Part shown: positions 1 to 7,853 of the stretch, one piece after another
Layout: each line of letters starts with the position of its first letter
How positions within the stretch are numbered: position 1 is the stretch's first letter
NCBI GenBank assembly: GCA_027341315.1
Contig: DAIENA010000002.1
Span: 12,391-37,021 of the forward strand
Length of the DNA stretch: 24,631 nucleotides
Reading direction: 5' to 3'
DNA from: an archaeon
GTDB lineage: Archaea > Nanobdellota > Nanobdellia > Pacearchaeales > GW2011-AR1
The notes under the pieces: model-generated
What the model saw: only the letters and a program-made list of their open reading frames with translations
Databases searched by the model: none
Told to the model about the DNA's origin: nothing
Position numbers and translations under genes: made by a program

Positions 1-600
1 AACATTCAGTTCTTCAATTTGGTATTTTGCAATTTTTTGCATTATTTTAGATTTCCAAACCGCCCACATGTCGTAAGCAGAAATTAAAATTAAAAGTACA
101 ATTAAAATAGTCAAATTAAGGATTGGGACAAATATTGCTGCAATTCCGGGATATATTAATAATTCAGTTAAGTTGTGGACAACAATGTTTCTCTTGTAAA
201 TTTTGAAAACAGCAAGAGGAATTGCGATAAGTAATGAGATAATTGAAGCATATTTTATCTCGGGAAGAAAAGCAGTTAAAGAAATTCCAATTGCAAGAAC
301 GGAAACGACAAAAAACCATGTTTTCATGACAGCTTTTGCTTTAATCTTAATCAAAATAAAAATCAACGATATTGCAATTATCAATGAAAACAAAACTGAA
401 ATTAATATTGACGTTAAATCCGTCGAAGAATTGTTTTCCTGAAAACCCATTCCGTACGGCATGACTTTCCCGGTCGCGTTCACGATTTTTCCGTCGACAA
501 TTTTTTGCGTCGTATACGAATTGATAACAAAAAGTCCTATGAACTGTGCAAGAATAAACATTAACAAAATTATTATTGTTATTTTTCTATTGTGTTTCAT
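1..600 (-). CDS. Presenilin/signal-peptide-peptidase-like intramembrane aspartyl protease, N-terminal part (truncated by window edge)
   Basis: Reading the minus strand from ATG at 600 gives 200 open residues that run off the window. There is an N-terminal membrane segment (about residues 7-25), a short polar loop, then several hydrophobic segments. The last one ends in SAYDMWAVWKSKIMQ with Tyr-Asp at residues 176-177. This fits the YD motif of family A22 (presenilin, SPP and archaeal presenilin homologues), which is followed by a conserved stretch of this kind. The second catalytic motif (GxGD) would lie beyond the edge and cannot be checked. Members cut transmembrane helices inside the membrane. 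A TATA-like box at 622-630 suggests its own promoter and a leaderless mRNA, 45 nt after fttA. The family call rests mainly on the YD segment and the topology. Confidence 0.72.
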   Translation of the reverse strand, partial: MKHNRKITIIILLMFILAQFIGLFVINSYTTQKIVDGKIVNATGKVMPYGMGFQENNSSTDLTSILISVLFSLIIAISLIFILIKIKAKAVMKTWFFVVSVLAIGISLTAFLPEIKYASIISLLIAIPLAVFKIYKRNIVVHNLTELLIYPGIAAIFVPILNLTILIVLLILISAYDMWAVWKSKIMQKIAKYQIEELNV

Positions 601-621
601 GAATCAAAAAGGAAAATTAAT

Positions 622-630
622 TTTAAAAAT
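622..630 (-). promoter_or_regulatory. TATA-like box of the presenilin-like gene
   Basis: ATTTTTAAAA on the minus strand lies 22-30 nt upstream of the ATG at 600, the spacing expected for leaderless archaeal initiation. It falls between fttA and this gene. Confidence 0.45.
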
Positions 631-645
631 ATGCGCTTTAAGTTT

Positions 646-2532
646 TTATTTCAATCTCAAAGTTTCCAGGCCTCTTGGAACGGTTGTTTCAATTCGATTA
701 ACTTTGTAAATTGATGAAGCAAGGTCAAGAGATTTTGAAACTTCTCCGTGATTTACAATTACTCTTTTTGGTCTTGGTTCCATATTTTTTATGTAATTCA
801 TAAGTTCGTTTCTTCCTGAGTGCGGAGAAAGACCGTTGACAAGTTCAACTCTTAAATTTACATTTATTGTTTTTGTTCCGGTTTCGTCTTCGATTGTTAC
901 CTGTTTTGCTCCTTCCTGAAGTTGTCTTCCAATTGAGCCGGGTCCCTGATAACAACTTAAGATTAAAAGGTTATTTGGATTGTCTGCAAAATGTTTTAGA
1001 TATTCAACCGACGCTCCGCCGACGAGCATCCCCGACGTTGCAATAACAATACAAGGTCCGCCGTCGATAACTTCTTTTCTTTCCTGAGGGGAGCCGACTC
1101 TTGAAAAAACTTCTGAAGTAAAAGGATTGTTGTCCTGAAAAACCTGGTTTCTTATATTTGAAGATAAGAAATCCGGATATGCCGTGTGAATTGCATTAAT
1201 ATCCCATATCATTCCGTCGATGTACATCGGGATTTTTGGAAGAGCGCCGGTTCTAATCGCTTCGTCGACTCTAAGAAGTGTTTCCTGTGCATGTCCAAGT
1301 CCAAGTTCGGGAAGAAGAACTTTTCCGCCTTTCTCGACGGTCTCGCGAACTAATTTTATAAATAGCTCGTCGGTAACTTGTCTTGGAGGAAGAACGTCGT
1401 TTTTTCCGCCGTAAGTGGATTCAATTTGAACAGTTTCAACTCTTGGAAATTTATTTACCGCCTGGTCTAAAAGTCTTGTTCTTCCGTATTTGGTGTCTCC
1501 CGAATAAAGAAAATTGTGGGAGCCATTTCCTATATTAATATGAACTTGAGAAGAACCAAGAACGTGACCCGCGTTATAAAATGTAATTCTTATGTCAGAG
1601 GTAATATCATGAACCTCATTGTAATTCAAACAAATTGTTCTCTTTACCATTTCTGAAACATCCACTGAAGAAAATAAAGGGGTTGCTGCCTGTTTGTACG
1701 AGACGCCTATAAAATCGAGTGCAAGTAAAGACGCGATGTCCCTTGTTGGTGCAGTCATATAAGCCGGGCCTTTGTAACCCATTTTGTAAAGGTAAGGCAA
1801 AAGTCCGCTGTGGTCAAGGTGCGCGTGAGAAAGAATTACTGCGTCTAACCTTGAAATGTCAAATTCAGGAATATCAAAAACCGGAAACTTATCTTTCCCG
1901 CTTGACGCGACGTCGATTCCGCAATCGAGAAGAACTTTTGAGTTTGGCGTCTGAAGTAAAAAACAACTTCTTCCGACTTGTCTTCCTCCGCCGAGAATCG
2001 TCACTCTCGCCCATCCGTCGGACTTTTCCTGAGTCCATCCGGAATAAATTTTTTCTCCGACTTCGTTCAAGAATTTTTTTCTGTCTTTATTTCTTGCATA
2101 AAGAACACTTCTTATGTTTTCGGTGATTTTGGATTTTATTGCAGGACTTCTTTGAACAATGGGGGTCCATAATGTTGTTTTTTTTATTTCTTCCAATATT
2201 GAACCCTGTTTTCCGATGACGAGTCCGGGTTTTTTTGCTTCGACCGTTACGGAACTTCTGTGAATGTCAAATAAAATTTGGGTGATTTCCGCTTCTTCGG
2301 GGACGATTTCTTTTATTTTTTTTTCAGTTATTTCTTTGTCTAAAAGTATTTTTTCGTCGGCCCTTAATTCAATTCTTTTTTTTAAATCTCCGACTATCTC
2401 CTTTATTTTTGCGTCGGCGTTCTTGAAAAAATTCTCGTTTTTGGTATACAAAACAATGTTTGCCCCTTCGAACGTGCTTTCAGAAATTTCTCCGTGAAGC
2501 CGGTCTGTAATGTTTTTTAAGATTTCTAACAT
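646..2532 (-). CDS. fttA: aCPSF1 / FttA, KH-domain beta-CASP ribonuclease and transcription termination factor
   Basis: 628 residues, the usual length for archaeal aCPSF1. The N-terminal ~150 residues carry KH domains, with the GxxG loop GKQG at 107-110. The metallo-beta-lactamase core follows with HAHLDH at 236-241, GH at 322-323 and SGD at 344-346. The beta-CASP region has ESTYGG from 371, SPHSGR at 569-574 and NHGE at 594-597. Family knowledge: the dimeric enzyme cuts nascent RNA 3' ends after U-rich signals and terminates archaeal RNA polymerase. The segment usually reading AVGRxQE is LGHAQE here (412-417), with His in place of the common Arg. It starts 20 nt after psmB with no Shine-Dalgarno sequence and no obvious TATA box, so it is probably cotranscribed with psmB. 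Confidence 0.95.
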   Translation of the reverse strand: MLEILKNITDRLHGEISESTFEGANIVLYTKNENFFKNADAKIKEIVGDLKKRIELRADEKILLDKEITEKKIKEIVPEEAEITQILFDIHRSSVTVEAKKPGLVIGKQGSILEEIKKTTLWTPIVQRSPAIKSKITENIRSVLYARNKDRKKFLNEVGEKIYSGWTQEKSDGWARVTILGGGRQVGRSCFLLQTPNSKVLLDCGIDVASSGKDKFPVFDIPEFDISRLDAVILSHAHLDHSGLLPYLYKMGYKGPAYMTAPTRDIASLLALDFIGVSYKQAATPLFSSVDVSEMVKRTICLNYNEVHDITSDIRITFYNAGHVLGSSQVHINIGNGSHNFLYSGDTKYGRTRLLDQAVNKFPRVETVQIESTYGGKNDVLPPRQVTDELFIKLVRETVEKGGKVLLPELGLGHAQETLLRVDEAIRTGALPKIPMYIDGMIWDINAIHTAYPDFLSSNIRNQVFQDNNPFTSEVFSRVGSPQERKEVIDGGPCIVIATSGMLVGGASVEYLKHFADNPNNLLILSCYQGPGSIGRQLQEGAKQVTIEDETGTKTINVNLRVELVNGLSPHSGRNELMNYIKNMEPRPKRVIVNHGEVSKSLDLASSIYKVNRIETTVPRGLETLRLK

Positions 2533-2552
2533 TTTAATATTAATTTGAAAAA

Positions 2553-3206
2553 TTATTGGTCTTTGTATTCAGATTCAATCGACTGGGTAACAACTTTTTT
2601 AATTCCTTCTTTTGTAATTGTATAAACATCAATTCCGTGTCCCGAGCCAACGTCTCTTTGTGTTGAAGATTTTATCGCTTCTTTAGCAAGTTCAACCCCT
2701 TCTTTAACTGTCAATCCTTTTTTATATTGTCTTTCAAGAAAACCTAAAACGTACGGCATTCCGGAACCAAAATTAGCGTCGTAATCTTCTACCTGTAAAA
2801 CGCTTCCCGCCGGTTCTATTGTATAAAGCTCTGTCGATCCATCCGGGTTCACCCCTCCGATAAGATTTCCCACCTGCATCATTGATTGTCTTGCGCCGGA
2901 GTAAAGAATTGTTCCTAAAAGATTTGCTGCTTGTCTTACTGTGGACTTGGATCTGGAACGAAGTTCCTTTAATTTTAATTCTGCCGGTAAAATTTTGGTA
3001 ATTCTTTGTGCATCAGAGACGCTTCCCGTAAAAGACAATAAAAGAAAGTCGCTTATCGGAATTGTCTTCAGATAATTTTTTCCAACCACTAAAGAACTTC
3101 CCGCAGTTATTTGCCGGTCGGAAGCCATCACGACTCCGTCTTTACAAACAATTCCTAAAATTGTTGTTCCCGTTTTTAGAACGTTTTTTTTAAAATCGTC
3201 ATCCAT
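2553..3206 (-). CDS. psmB: Proteasome beta subunit
   Basis: 217 residues. The short propeptide ends ...LKTG before the catalytic threonine (Thr14, mature Thr1). Asp30 corresponds to mature Asp17. A lysine at 47 is the likely equivalent of Lys33, offset by one residue because the preceding loop (AGSSLVVGKNYLK) looks one residue longer than in Thermoplasma. The C-terminal RDVGSGHGID supplies the conserved Asp and Ser near the active site. The protein forms the proteolytic inner rings of the 20S core; the alpha-subunit gene is not in this window. It is the first gene of a psmB-fttA unit. A TATA box 24-31 nt upstream and a perfect 16-bp palindrome lie just before its start. Confidence 0.95.
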   Translation of the reverse strand: MDDDFKKNVLKTGTTILGIVCKDGVVMASDRQITAGSSLVVGKNYLKTIPISDFLLLSFTGSVSDAQRITKILPAELKLKELRSRSKSTVRQAANLLGTILYSGARQSMMQVGNLIGGVNPDGSTELYTIEPAGSVLQVEDYDANFGSGMPYVLGFLERQYKKGLTVKEGVELAKEAIKSSTQRDVGSGHGIDVYTITKEGIKKVVTQSIESEYKDQ

Positions 3207-3216
3207 TTTCTTATGA

Positions 3217-3232
3217 AAATTCTTAAGAATTT
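3217..3232. promoter_or_regulatory. 16-bp perfect palindrome in the psmB promoter, candidate operator
   Basis: AAATTCTTAAGAATTT is perfectly self-complementary. It lies between the psmB TATA box, whose edge it overlaps, and the ATG at 3206, covering the predicted transcription start region. A repressor bound here would block initiation. The half-site TTCTTA recurs upstream of trmB and, in shorter form, of mre11. Confidence 0.45.
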
Positions 3233-3237
3233 ATAAA
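3230..3237 (-). promoter_or_regulatory. TATA box of psmB-fttA
   Basis: TTTATAAA, 24-31 nt upstream of the psmB ATG, which places transcription initiation at or next to the start codon. Confidence 0.6.
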
Positions 3238-3316
3238 ATTAATTGGAACTAATAATTTATAAAGATTTCTATTGGGTTTTTTAGAGAACTCAATTTTTGG
3301 AGAATTATCAAGAACA

Positions 3317-3324
3317 TTTATTAA
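3317..3324 (+). promoter_or_regulatory. TATA-like box of the M16 peptidase gene
   Basis: TTTATTAA, 22-29 nt upstream of the ATG at 3346, fits leaderless initiation. A stronger TTTATAAA at 3256-3263 would give a leader of about 60 nt and is the alternative. Confidence 0.4.
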
Positions 3325-3345
3325 TGCTCAAAATTTAAAAAATTA

Positions 3346-4548
3346 ATGGTAGAATTTTTAAGACGAAAGTTAAAAAATGGAGTCAAGGTGATAATGGAAA
3401 AAAGAGAACTTCCGGTTGTTTCTTTATCAATTACAAACAAGTTTGGTGCAGGATATGAAAAAAATGAAATAAAGGGAATTGCTCATTTTATTGAACATTT
3501 GCTTTTTACGGGAACAAGAAAAAGGAAAAGTGAAGAAATATCAAGGGAAATTGAAAAAAGAGGGGGAATTCTAAATGCATTTACCGCTCATGAGGTTACC
3601 AGTTTTTGGTTTAAACTTCCTTCAGAACATTTATTTTTTGGTCTTGATGTTCTGATTGATATCCTTACAAATCCCAGTTTTGATAAGGAAAAATTTGATA
3701 AGGAAAAAAAAGTGATAATTGAAGAAATAAAAATGTATCACGATGATCCAAAATCCCATGCTTTTGAACTAATTGAAAAAAATCTATTTGAACCTCCATT
3801 TGGGAGTCTTATAATCGGAAATAAGGAGACCGTTTTGGGACTTGATAAAATTTTTGTTGAAGAATATTTTAAAAAAAATTACAACCCTAAAAATTTTATT
3901 GTAACACTTGTTGGTAATGCGGATTTTGATAAGGTGTGTGAGTATTTTGAGAAAAATCTTAAATCAAATGAGAAAGAGTATGGAAAAATACAAATAAAAA
4001 AGAAGAATGGAGATAGTGTTGAAAAAAGAAAAGGTATTGATCAGGCGCATGTCGTTTTTGCAGCGCATGCACCGCTTAGAGAAGAAGGTAAATATCCTGC
4101 TCTAGAAGTTTTAGACACTTATCTTACCGACGGTATGAGTTCAAAATTGTTTTTGGAGATAAGAGAAAAAAGAGGGCTTGCCTATTCAGTTAAAGGGGAG
4201 ATTGTTTCGGAGAAAAATTATTCATACTATGCTATTTATGTTGGAACAATTCTAGAGGCTTTTGAAGAAGTAAAAAAACTTATCCTTCAAGAATTGAAAA
4301 ACGTTGAAAATATGGAAGAAAAAGATTTAATCGTGGCAAAAGAAAGATTAATCGGATTAAATAAAATTAGCCAGGAAGAGAGTAGTGAAGTTATGAATGA
4401 ACTTTTATTTTCAGAATTATCCGGAAAAGCTGAGGATTATTACAGTCATGACGAAAAAATAAATTTGGTAAAACTTGATGATGTAAAAAAACTTGCCAAA
4501 AAGTTTTCAGAAGATTATAGTTTTGCAAGTGTTATTCCGGAGAAATAA
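3346..4548 (+). CDS. M16 family zinc peptidase (pitrilysin / processing-peptidase type, single unit)
   Basis: 400 residues, the size of one-unit M16B enzymes that work as dimers. The inverted zinc motif HxxEH is HFIEH at 47-51. The third zinc ligand is one of the glutamates at 126-127 in VIIEEIKMYHDDP, about 75 residues later as expected. The second half has the conserved GMSSKLFLEIREKRGLAYSV, including Arg276 and Tyr280 of the R-x3-Y motif that binds substrate backbone. No signal peptide or membrane segment is seen, so it is probably a cytoplasmic peptide- or protein-degrading enzyme. Its CpG content (about 18 per kb by eye) is much lower than that of psmB next door (about 50 per kb), which hints at a different history. 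It converges on rad50 with a 17-nt gap. Confidence 0.9.
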   Translation: MVEFLRRKLKNGVKVIMEKRELPVVSLSITNKFGAGYEKNEIKGIAHFIEHLLFTGTRKRKSEEISREIEKRGGILNAFTAHEVTSFWFKLPSEHLFFGLDVLIDILTNPSFDKEKFDKEKKVIIEEIKMYHDDPKSHAFELIEKNLFEPPFGSLIIGNKETVLGLDKIFVEEYFKKNYNPKNFIVTLVGNADFDKVCEYFEKNLKSNEKEYGKIQIKKKNGDSVEKRKGIDQAHVVFAAHAPLREEGKYPALEVLDTYLTDGMSSKLFLEIREKRGLAYSVKGEIVSEKNYSYYAIYVGTILEAFEEVKKLILQELKNVENMEEKDLIVAKERLIGLNKISQEESSEVMNELLFSELSGKAEDYYSHDEKINLVKLDDVKKLAKKFSEDYSFASVIPEK

Positions 4549-4565
4549 GTTTTAATAAAATAAAT

Positions 4566-6611
4566 TTACTCTTTTCCGCTAATTCCGTGATTTTTTTTGA
4601 ACCGGATAATTTTTTCGACGAAACCTTCAATTTTTTGTTCGTGTGAGACAATAATTAATTGTTTTATGTTTAATTGTTCGAGCACGTTTCTCATTTTGTC
4701 GAGCTGTTGTTCGGAAAATCCGTCGGTCGGTTCGTCGAGAATTACAAGTTCTCTTGTTTTTATTTTACTCATCAAAGAATTTATTATCTGATTTAATGCA
4801 AGCCGATATGCAAGAGCGATTGCAGTTCTTTCTCCTCCGGAAAGATATTCATAGTCAATTTCATAATCTCTTTGTTCAATTATTGGTGTGAATTCGTCGG
4901 TTAATCTGACGTTAAAATTATCTGAAACAAGCGTTTGAAACCATTCTGAGAAAAGTCGTGAAAATTCTTTTCTTAAAGAGTTCATTACATTTTTTTCAAG
5001 GAATGAAATAATTGAAACAAATTTTTTGTTTATCCAATTTTCAAGTTCAGAAATATAATCTAATTTCTTTTTTATTTCCTCAACTTTTTTTAGTTTTTCC
5101 TGTAATTCATTAATCGACCTTGAATAAACTTCAATTTCTTTTTTCGTTTCAGCAAGTTTTATCTCCGAAAGTTTTTCTTGTTTTAAGGATTCCTTCACAT
5201 TTTTTTCTTTCTCGTTGAAAAGAGCGTCGAACTTTGACAAATCGAAAAGGGACTGGTTAAGAGACTCAACGTGTTTTTCTATGATAACAATATCCTTGCC
5301 TAAAAATTCATTTTCTTTTTCGGATTCTTTTAATTTTTTTTCTTTCTCAGAAATTCCTTCATACTTCATTTTTAAAATTTTTAAATCAACCAACTTTTTT
5401 TCACCCTCTGAAATTTTCAGTTCAATTTCCTTGAGGCTTGCTGATATATTTTTTCTTTCATTTTCAAGCTCTTCCATTTTTCTTTTCGATTGGGAGATTT
5501 CATTGTAGGATTTGTTCATAACATTTGCTCTATGAACAGAATCAACATCCTGGTAACACGTCGGACAAACCTTAAGCTCTGACATTGTTTCATGAATTTT
5601 TTTATGTTCAGCTTCTTTAATTTTAAGGCTTTCTATTTCGGAATTTATCTTTAAGTTTTTCTCAGAGATTCCCTCTTTTTCAATTTTTAATTTTTTGATT
5701 AATTCCTCCGACTCTAAAATTTTTTTCCCATCAAAATTAAGGAGTTTAAATTCATCAATTTCTTTTTTTATTGTTTCAACAATTTTTTTATTTTTTGAAA
5801 AATTTTCTTTTTTTGATAAAAGGAGTATCTTTGATTTTCCAAGCTCCTGTTTTAGTTCATTCTTTTCCTCAATTTTTTTTGAAACCTCCTCTTTTTCCTT
5901 TTCTTTGGATATTCTTATCATCTTTTTTTCTGTAAAATCTTTTTCCAGGTTAACCGTTAATTTTTTCATTCCTTCAAGCTCCCCAATTTTTTTTAAAATT
6001 GTTTTTTTGTCTTCATCAATAGTGGAAGTTACCCCTTCCATAACTCTTCTTTCTTCTCTTAATTTCAGTCTCAGTACTGCGGAATTTTCAAGAATTGTTT
6101 TGTATTTATCTATTCCAAAAACATGCCTTAATGTGTTTAACCGCACCTCCGCGTCTTCGGTGATTATTTCTTTCATTTCTTCCTGCGGAGTGTAAACTGT
6201 GAATTTGTACAATAAATTTTGTTTTTTTGAAAATTCCTGAGGGTAATTTAAAATTTCAAGAATTTTTTGCTTCAATTCTGTGGTTGAAAGTTCAACTTTA
6301 TTTTCATCAATTGTTATCGCGGAATAATCCTGTGAAATACTTTTTCCTTTTTTTAATTTTCTTTCAACAATTATTTTTTTTCCGTCAACTTCAAATTCAA
6401 GAGTCACTCCGCCGGTTTCTTTTCCGTTTCTTAAAAGCGCGGAACCTTTTTGCCCTGGCTGAAGACCGAAAAGCCCAAACTCGATTGCAAGAAGAACGGA
6501 AGTTTTTCCGGAACCGATGTCTCCAGATAAAAGCGTCGACCCGGCTTCAAGTTCGACTTCTTCATGTTCATAACTTCTTATGTTATCAAGGATTATTTTT
6601 TTTATTATCAT
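4566..6611 (-). CDS. rad50: DNA double-strand break repair ATPase Rad50
   Basis: 681 residues. Walker A is SGDIGSGKTS (29-38), the Q-loop glutamine is in TPQEE (143), the ABC signature is LSGGE (590-594), Walker B is LVILDEPTD (622-630) and the H-loop histidine is 657. Between the ATPase halves lie Lys/Glu-rich heptads forming an antiparallel coiled coil, with the zinc hook CPTC at 349-352. Family role: it binds and tethers DNA ends with Mre11. At 681 residues it is clearly shorter than Pyrococcus Rad50 (about 880), and the loss is in the coiled-coil arms. Its ATG overlaps the mre11 stop (ATGA), so translation is coupled. No herA or nurA gene accompanies the pair. Confidence 0.95.
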   Translation of the reverse strand: MIIKKIILDNIRSYEHEEVELEAGSTLLSGDIGSGKTSVLLAIEFGLFGLQPGQKGSALLRNGKETGGVTLEFEVDGKKIIVERKLKKGKSISQDYSAITIDENKVELSTTELKQKILEILNYPQEFSKKQNLLYKFTVYTPQEEMKEIITEDAEVRLNTLRHVFGIDKYKTILENSAVLRLKLREERRVMEGVTSTIDEDKKTILKKIGELEGMKKLTVNLEKDFTEKKMIRISKEKEKEEVSKKIEEKNELKQELGKSKILLLSKKENFSKNKKIVETIKKEIDEFKLLNFDGKKILESEELIKKLKIEKEGISEKNLKINSEIESLKIKEAEHKKIHETMSELKVCPTCYQDVDSVHRANVMNKSYNEISQSKRKMEELENERKNISASLKEIELKISEGEKKLVDLKILKMKYEGISEKEKKLKESEKENEFLGKDIVIIEKHVESLNQSLFDLSKFDALFNEKEKNVKESLKQEKLSEIKLAETKKEIEVYSRSINELQEKLKKVEEIKKKLDYISELENWINKKFVSIISFLEKNVMNSLRKEFSRLFSEWFQTLVSDNFNVRLTDEFTPIIEQRDYEIDYEYLSGGERTAIALAYRLALNQIINSLMSKIKTRELVILDEPTDGFSEQQLDKMRNVLEQLNIKQLIIVSHEQKIEGFVEKIIRFKKNHGISGKE

Positions 6612-7771
6612 TCTATCTTTAAAATTTTTTTTGATTCTTCGATGAGTCGTGTATTAAAAGAATCTACGGTTTCTCCTTCCTGTTTTTCTATTGAGAGTGT
6701 GTTCATTAATTGCGGAATAAATTTGTTGAAGTCTGAAGGGTTCTCACTGGAGTATTTTTTAATTCCTTCTTCTTCGATATTTTCTTTGTTTTTTATTTCA
6801 ATGTTTAATTCCACCTCGCTAGTTTTTAAGTCATGTGTGTTTTTTAAGAAAAAGTAAGCACCATTTTCAAAACAAAAATTTTCTATTCTTTCAAAATTTA
6901 TATCCGAGATTTTTTGGTTGTCCAGAACTCCTGAAACTCTTAAGAGAATTAATTTGTCTTTTAAATTTCTCTTTTTAAGTTCATTTAAAATTTCCTCGCT
7001 TCCGAGTATTCCATTTTTTATTTCGAAGTCTAACGAAATTATTTCCTTAATTTTTAAGTCTATTTTTTCGAATGGATTTCCAAGCTCCGTGTCGACGATA
7101 TAAAAACTTCCGTTTTCAAGTGTTTCCAATTCGCTGAAATTATTTGGAAATACCGGTCCGGGATAAACAAGATTTTTGTATCTAAAGTCGACGTGTATGT
7201 GCCCGAGTGCGTAATAATTTGATTCGGGAAGTTTTTCAGTTTCGACGCATTCAATCGGAAGAACCCCTCTGACTTTGTCCATTGTTGTATGCAACATTAA
7301 TATTTTAAACATTCCGGGAGCGTCGTTTAATTTTAATTTTTTTATGTCTTCAACTTCGAGTCCGGATTTTTTTCCGGGGTATCCGTAAATTGCGATTCCG
7401 TTGTGGACGGTCGGGGAAAGAACAATTTCATTTTCTTTTACCTCCGCGTCAAAAACATTTTTACAAAATCCGGCTTTTTCCAAAACATCCAAAAAAGTTT
7501 TTCCTGATGCGGAGTAGTCGTGCGAACCGGCGATTACGAATACCGGGATTTTCGCATCTTTGATTTTTTTAAATTCGGCGAAAGTTTCTTTTAAAATTTC
7601 TATCGGAGGATAAGCTGAATCGAATAAGTCGCCGGCTATCAAAATAAAATCTACTTTTCTTTCAATGCAAGTTTCAACAACTTTTTGGAAAGCCATAAAA
7701 TTTAAATCCTGCATCGGCCCTTGTCTCCAGCTTCCAAGATGCACATCTGCAAAATGAGCAAAGTGTACCAT
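6608..7771 (-). CDS. mre11: DNA double-strand break repair nuclease Mre11
   Basis: 387 residues. Calcineurin-like phosphoesterase motifs in order: DVH (Asp9, His11), AGDLFD (Asp48), GSHD (82-85), LHTT (His161) and GHIH (190-193). The third motif is normally GNHD/E, with its Asn and His acting in metal binding and catalysis; here Asn is replaced by Ser83 and His84 is kept. After about residue 230 the C-terminal part is more divergent and probably carries the capping and Rad50-binding segments. It is first in an mre11-rad50 operon. The upstream TATA-like box sits 30-37 nt before ATG, which predicts a leader of only a few nt. The small palindrome TCTTAAGA (7776-7783) lies just ahead of the start. 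Confidence 0.93.
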   Translation of the reverse strand: MVHFAHFADVHLGSWRQGPMQDLNFMAFQKVVETCIERKVDFILIAGDLFDSAYPPIEILKETFAEFKKIKDAKIPVFVIAGSHDYSASGKTFLDVLEKAGFCKNVFDAEVKENEIVLSPTVHNGIAIYGYPGKKSGLEVEDIKKLKLNDAPGMFKILMLHTTMDKVRGVLPIECVETEKLPESNYYALGHIHVDFRYKNLVYPGPVFPNNFSELETLENGSFYIVDTELGNPFEKIDLKIKEIISLDFEIKNGILGSEEILNELKKRNLKDKLILLRVSGVLDNQKISDINFERIENFCFENGAYFFLKNTHDLKTSEVELNIEIKNKENIEEEGIKKYSSENPSDFNKFIPQLMNTLSIEKQEGETVDSFNTRLIEESKKILKIE

Positions 7772-7775
7772 TTTC

Positions 7776-7783
7776 TCTTAAGA
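7776..7783. promoter_or_regulatory. 8-bp palindrome upstream of mre11
   Basis: TCTTAAGA lies 4 nt before the mre11 start codon. It matches the centre of the 16-bp psmB palindrome. It is short enough to be chance in AT-rich DNA. Confidence 0.2.
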
Positions 7784-7800
7784 AATCAAAATTGAAGAGG

Positions 7801-7808
7801 TATTTAAA
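7801..7808 (-). promoter_or_regulatory. TATA-like box of mre11-rad50
   Basis: TTTAAATA on the minus strand, 30-37 nt upstream of the mre11 ATG, predicting a leader of about 5-10 nt. Confidence 0.4.
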
Positions 7809-7823
7809 GATAATTGAGGGAAA

Positions 7824-7832
7824 TTATATAAA
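7824..7832 (+). promoter_or_regulatory. TATA box of the FNR-like gene
   Basis: TTATATAAA, 22-30 nt upstream of the GTG at 7854. The spacing supports GTG as the true, leaderless start. Confidence 0.5.
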
Positions 7833-7853
7833 GAGCATTTTTTTATTACAAAA

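Noticed and set aside
203..709. Two short plus-strand open readings at the left end
   Set aside because: They lie antisense to the presenilin-like gene, whose minus-strand reading shows membrane segments and the YD motif; their own translations look like reverse-strand shadows.
3256..3263. TTTATAAA as the promoter of the M16 gene
   Set aside because: It would give a leader of about 60 nt, unlike other genes here; the weaker TTTATTAA at 3317 has the usual spacing. It is kept only as an alternative.
5695..6195. 166-residue plus-strand reading inside rad50
   Set aside because: It is a Ser/Phe-rich antisense shadow of the Lys/Glu-rich coiled coil of Rad50 and has no promoter or family signal.
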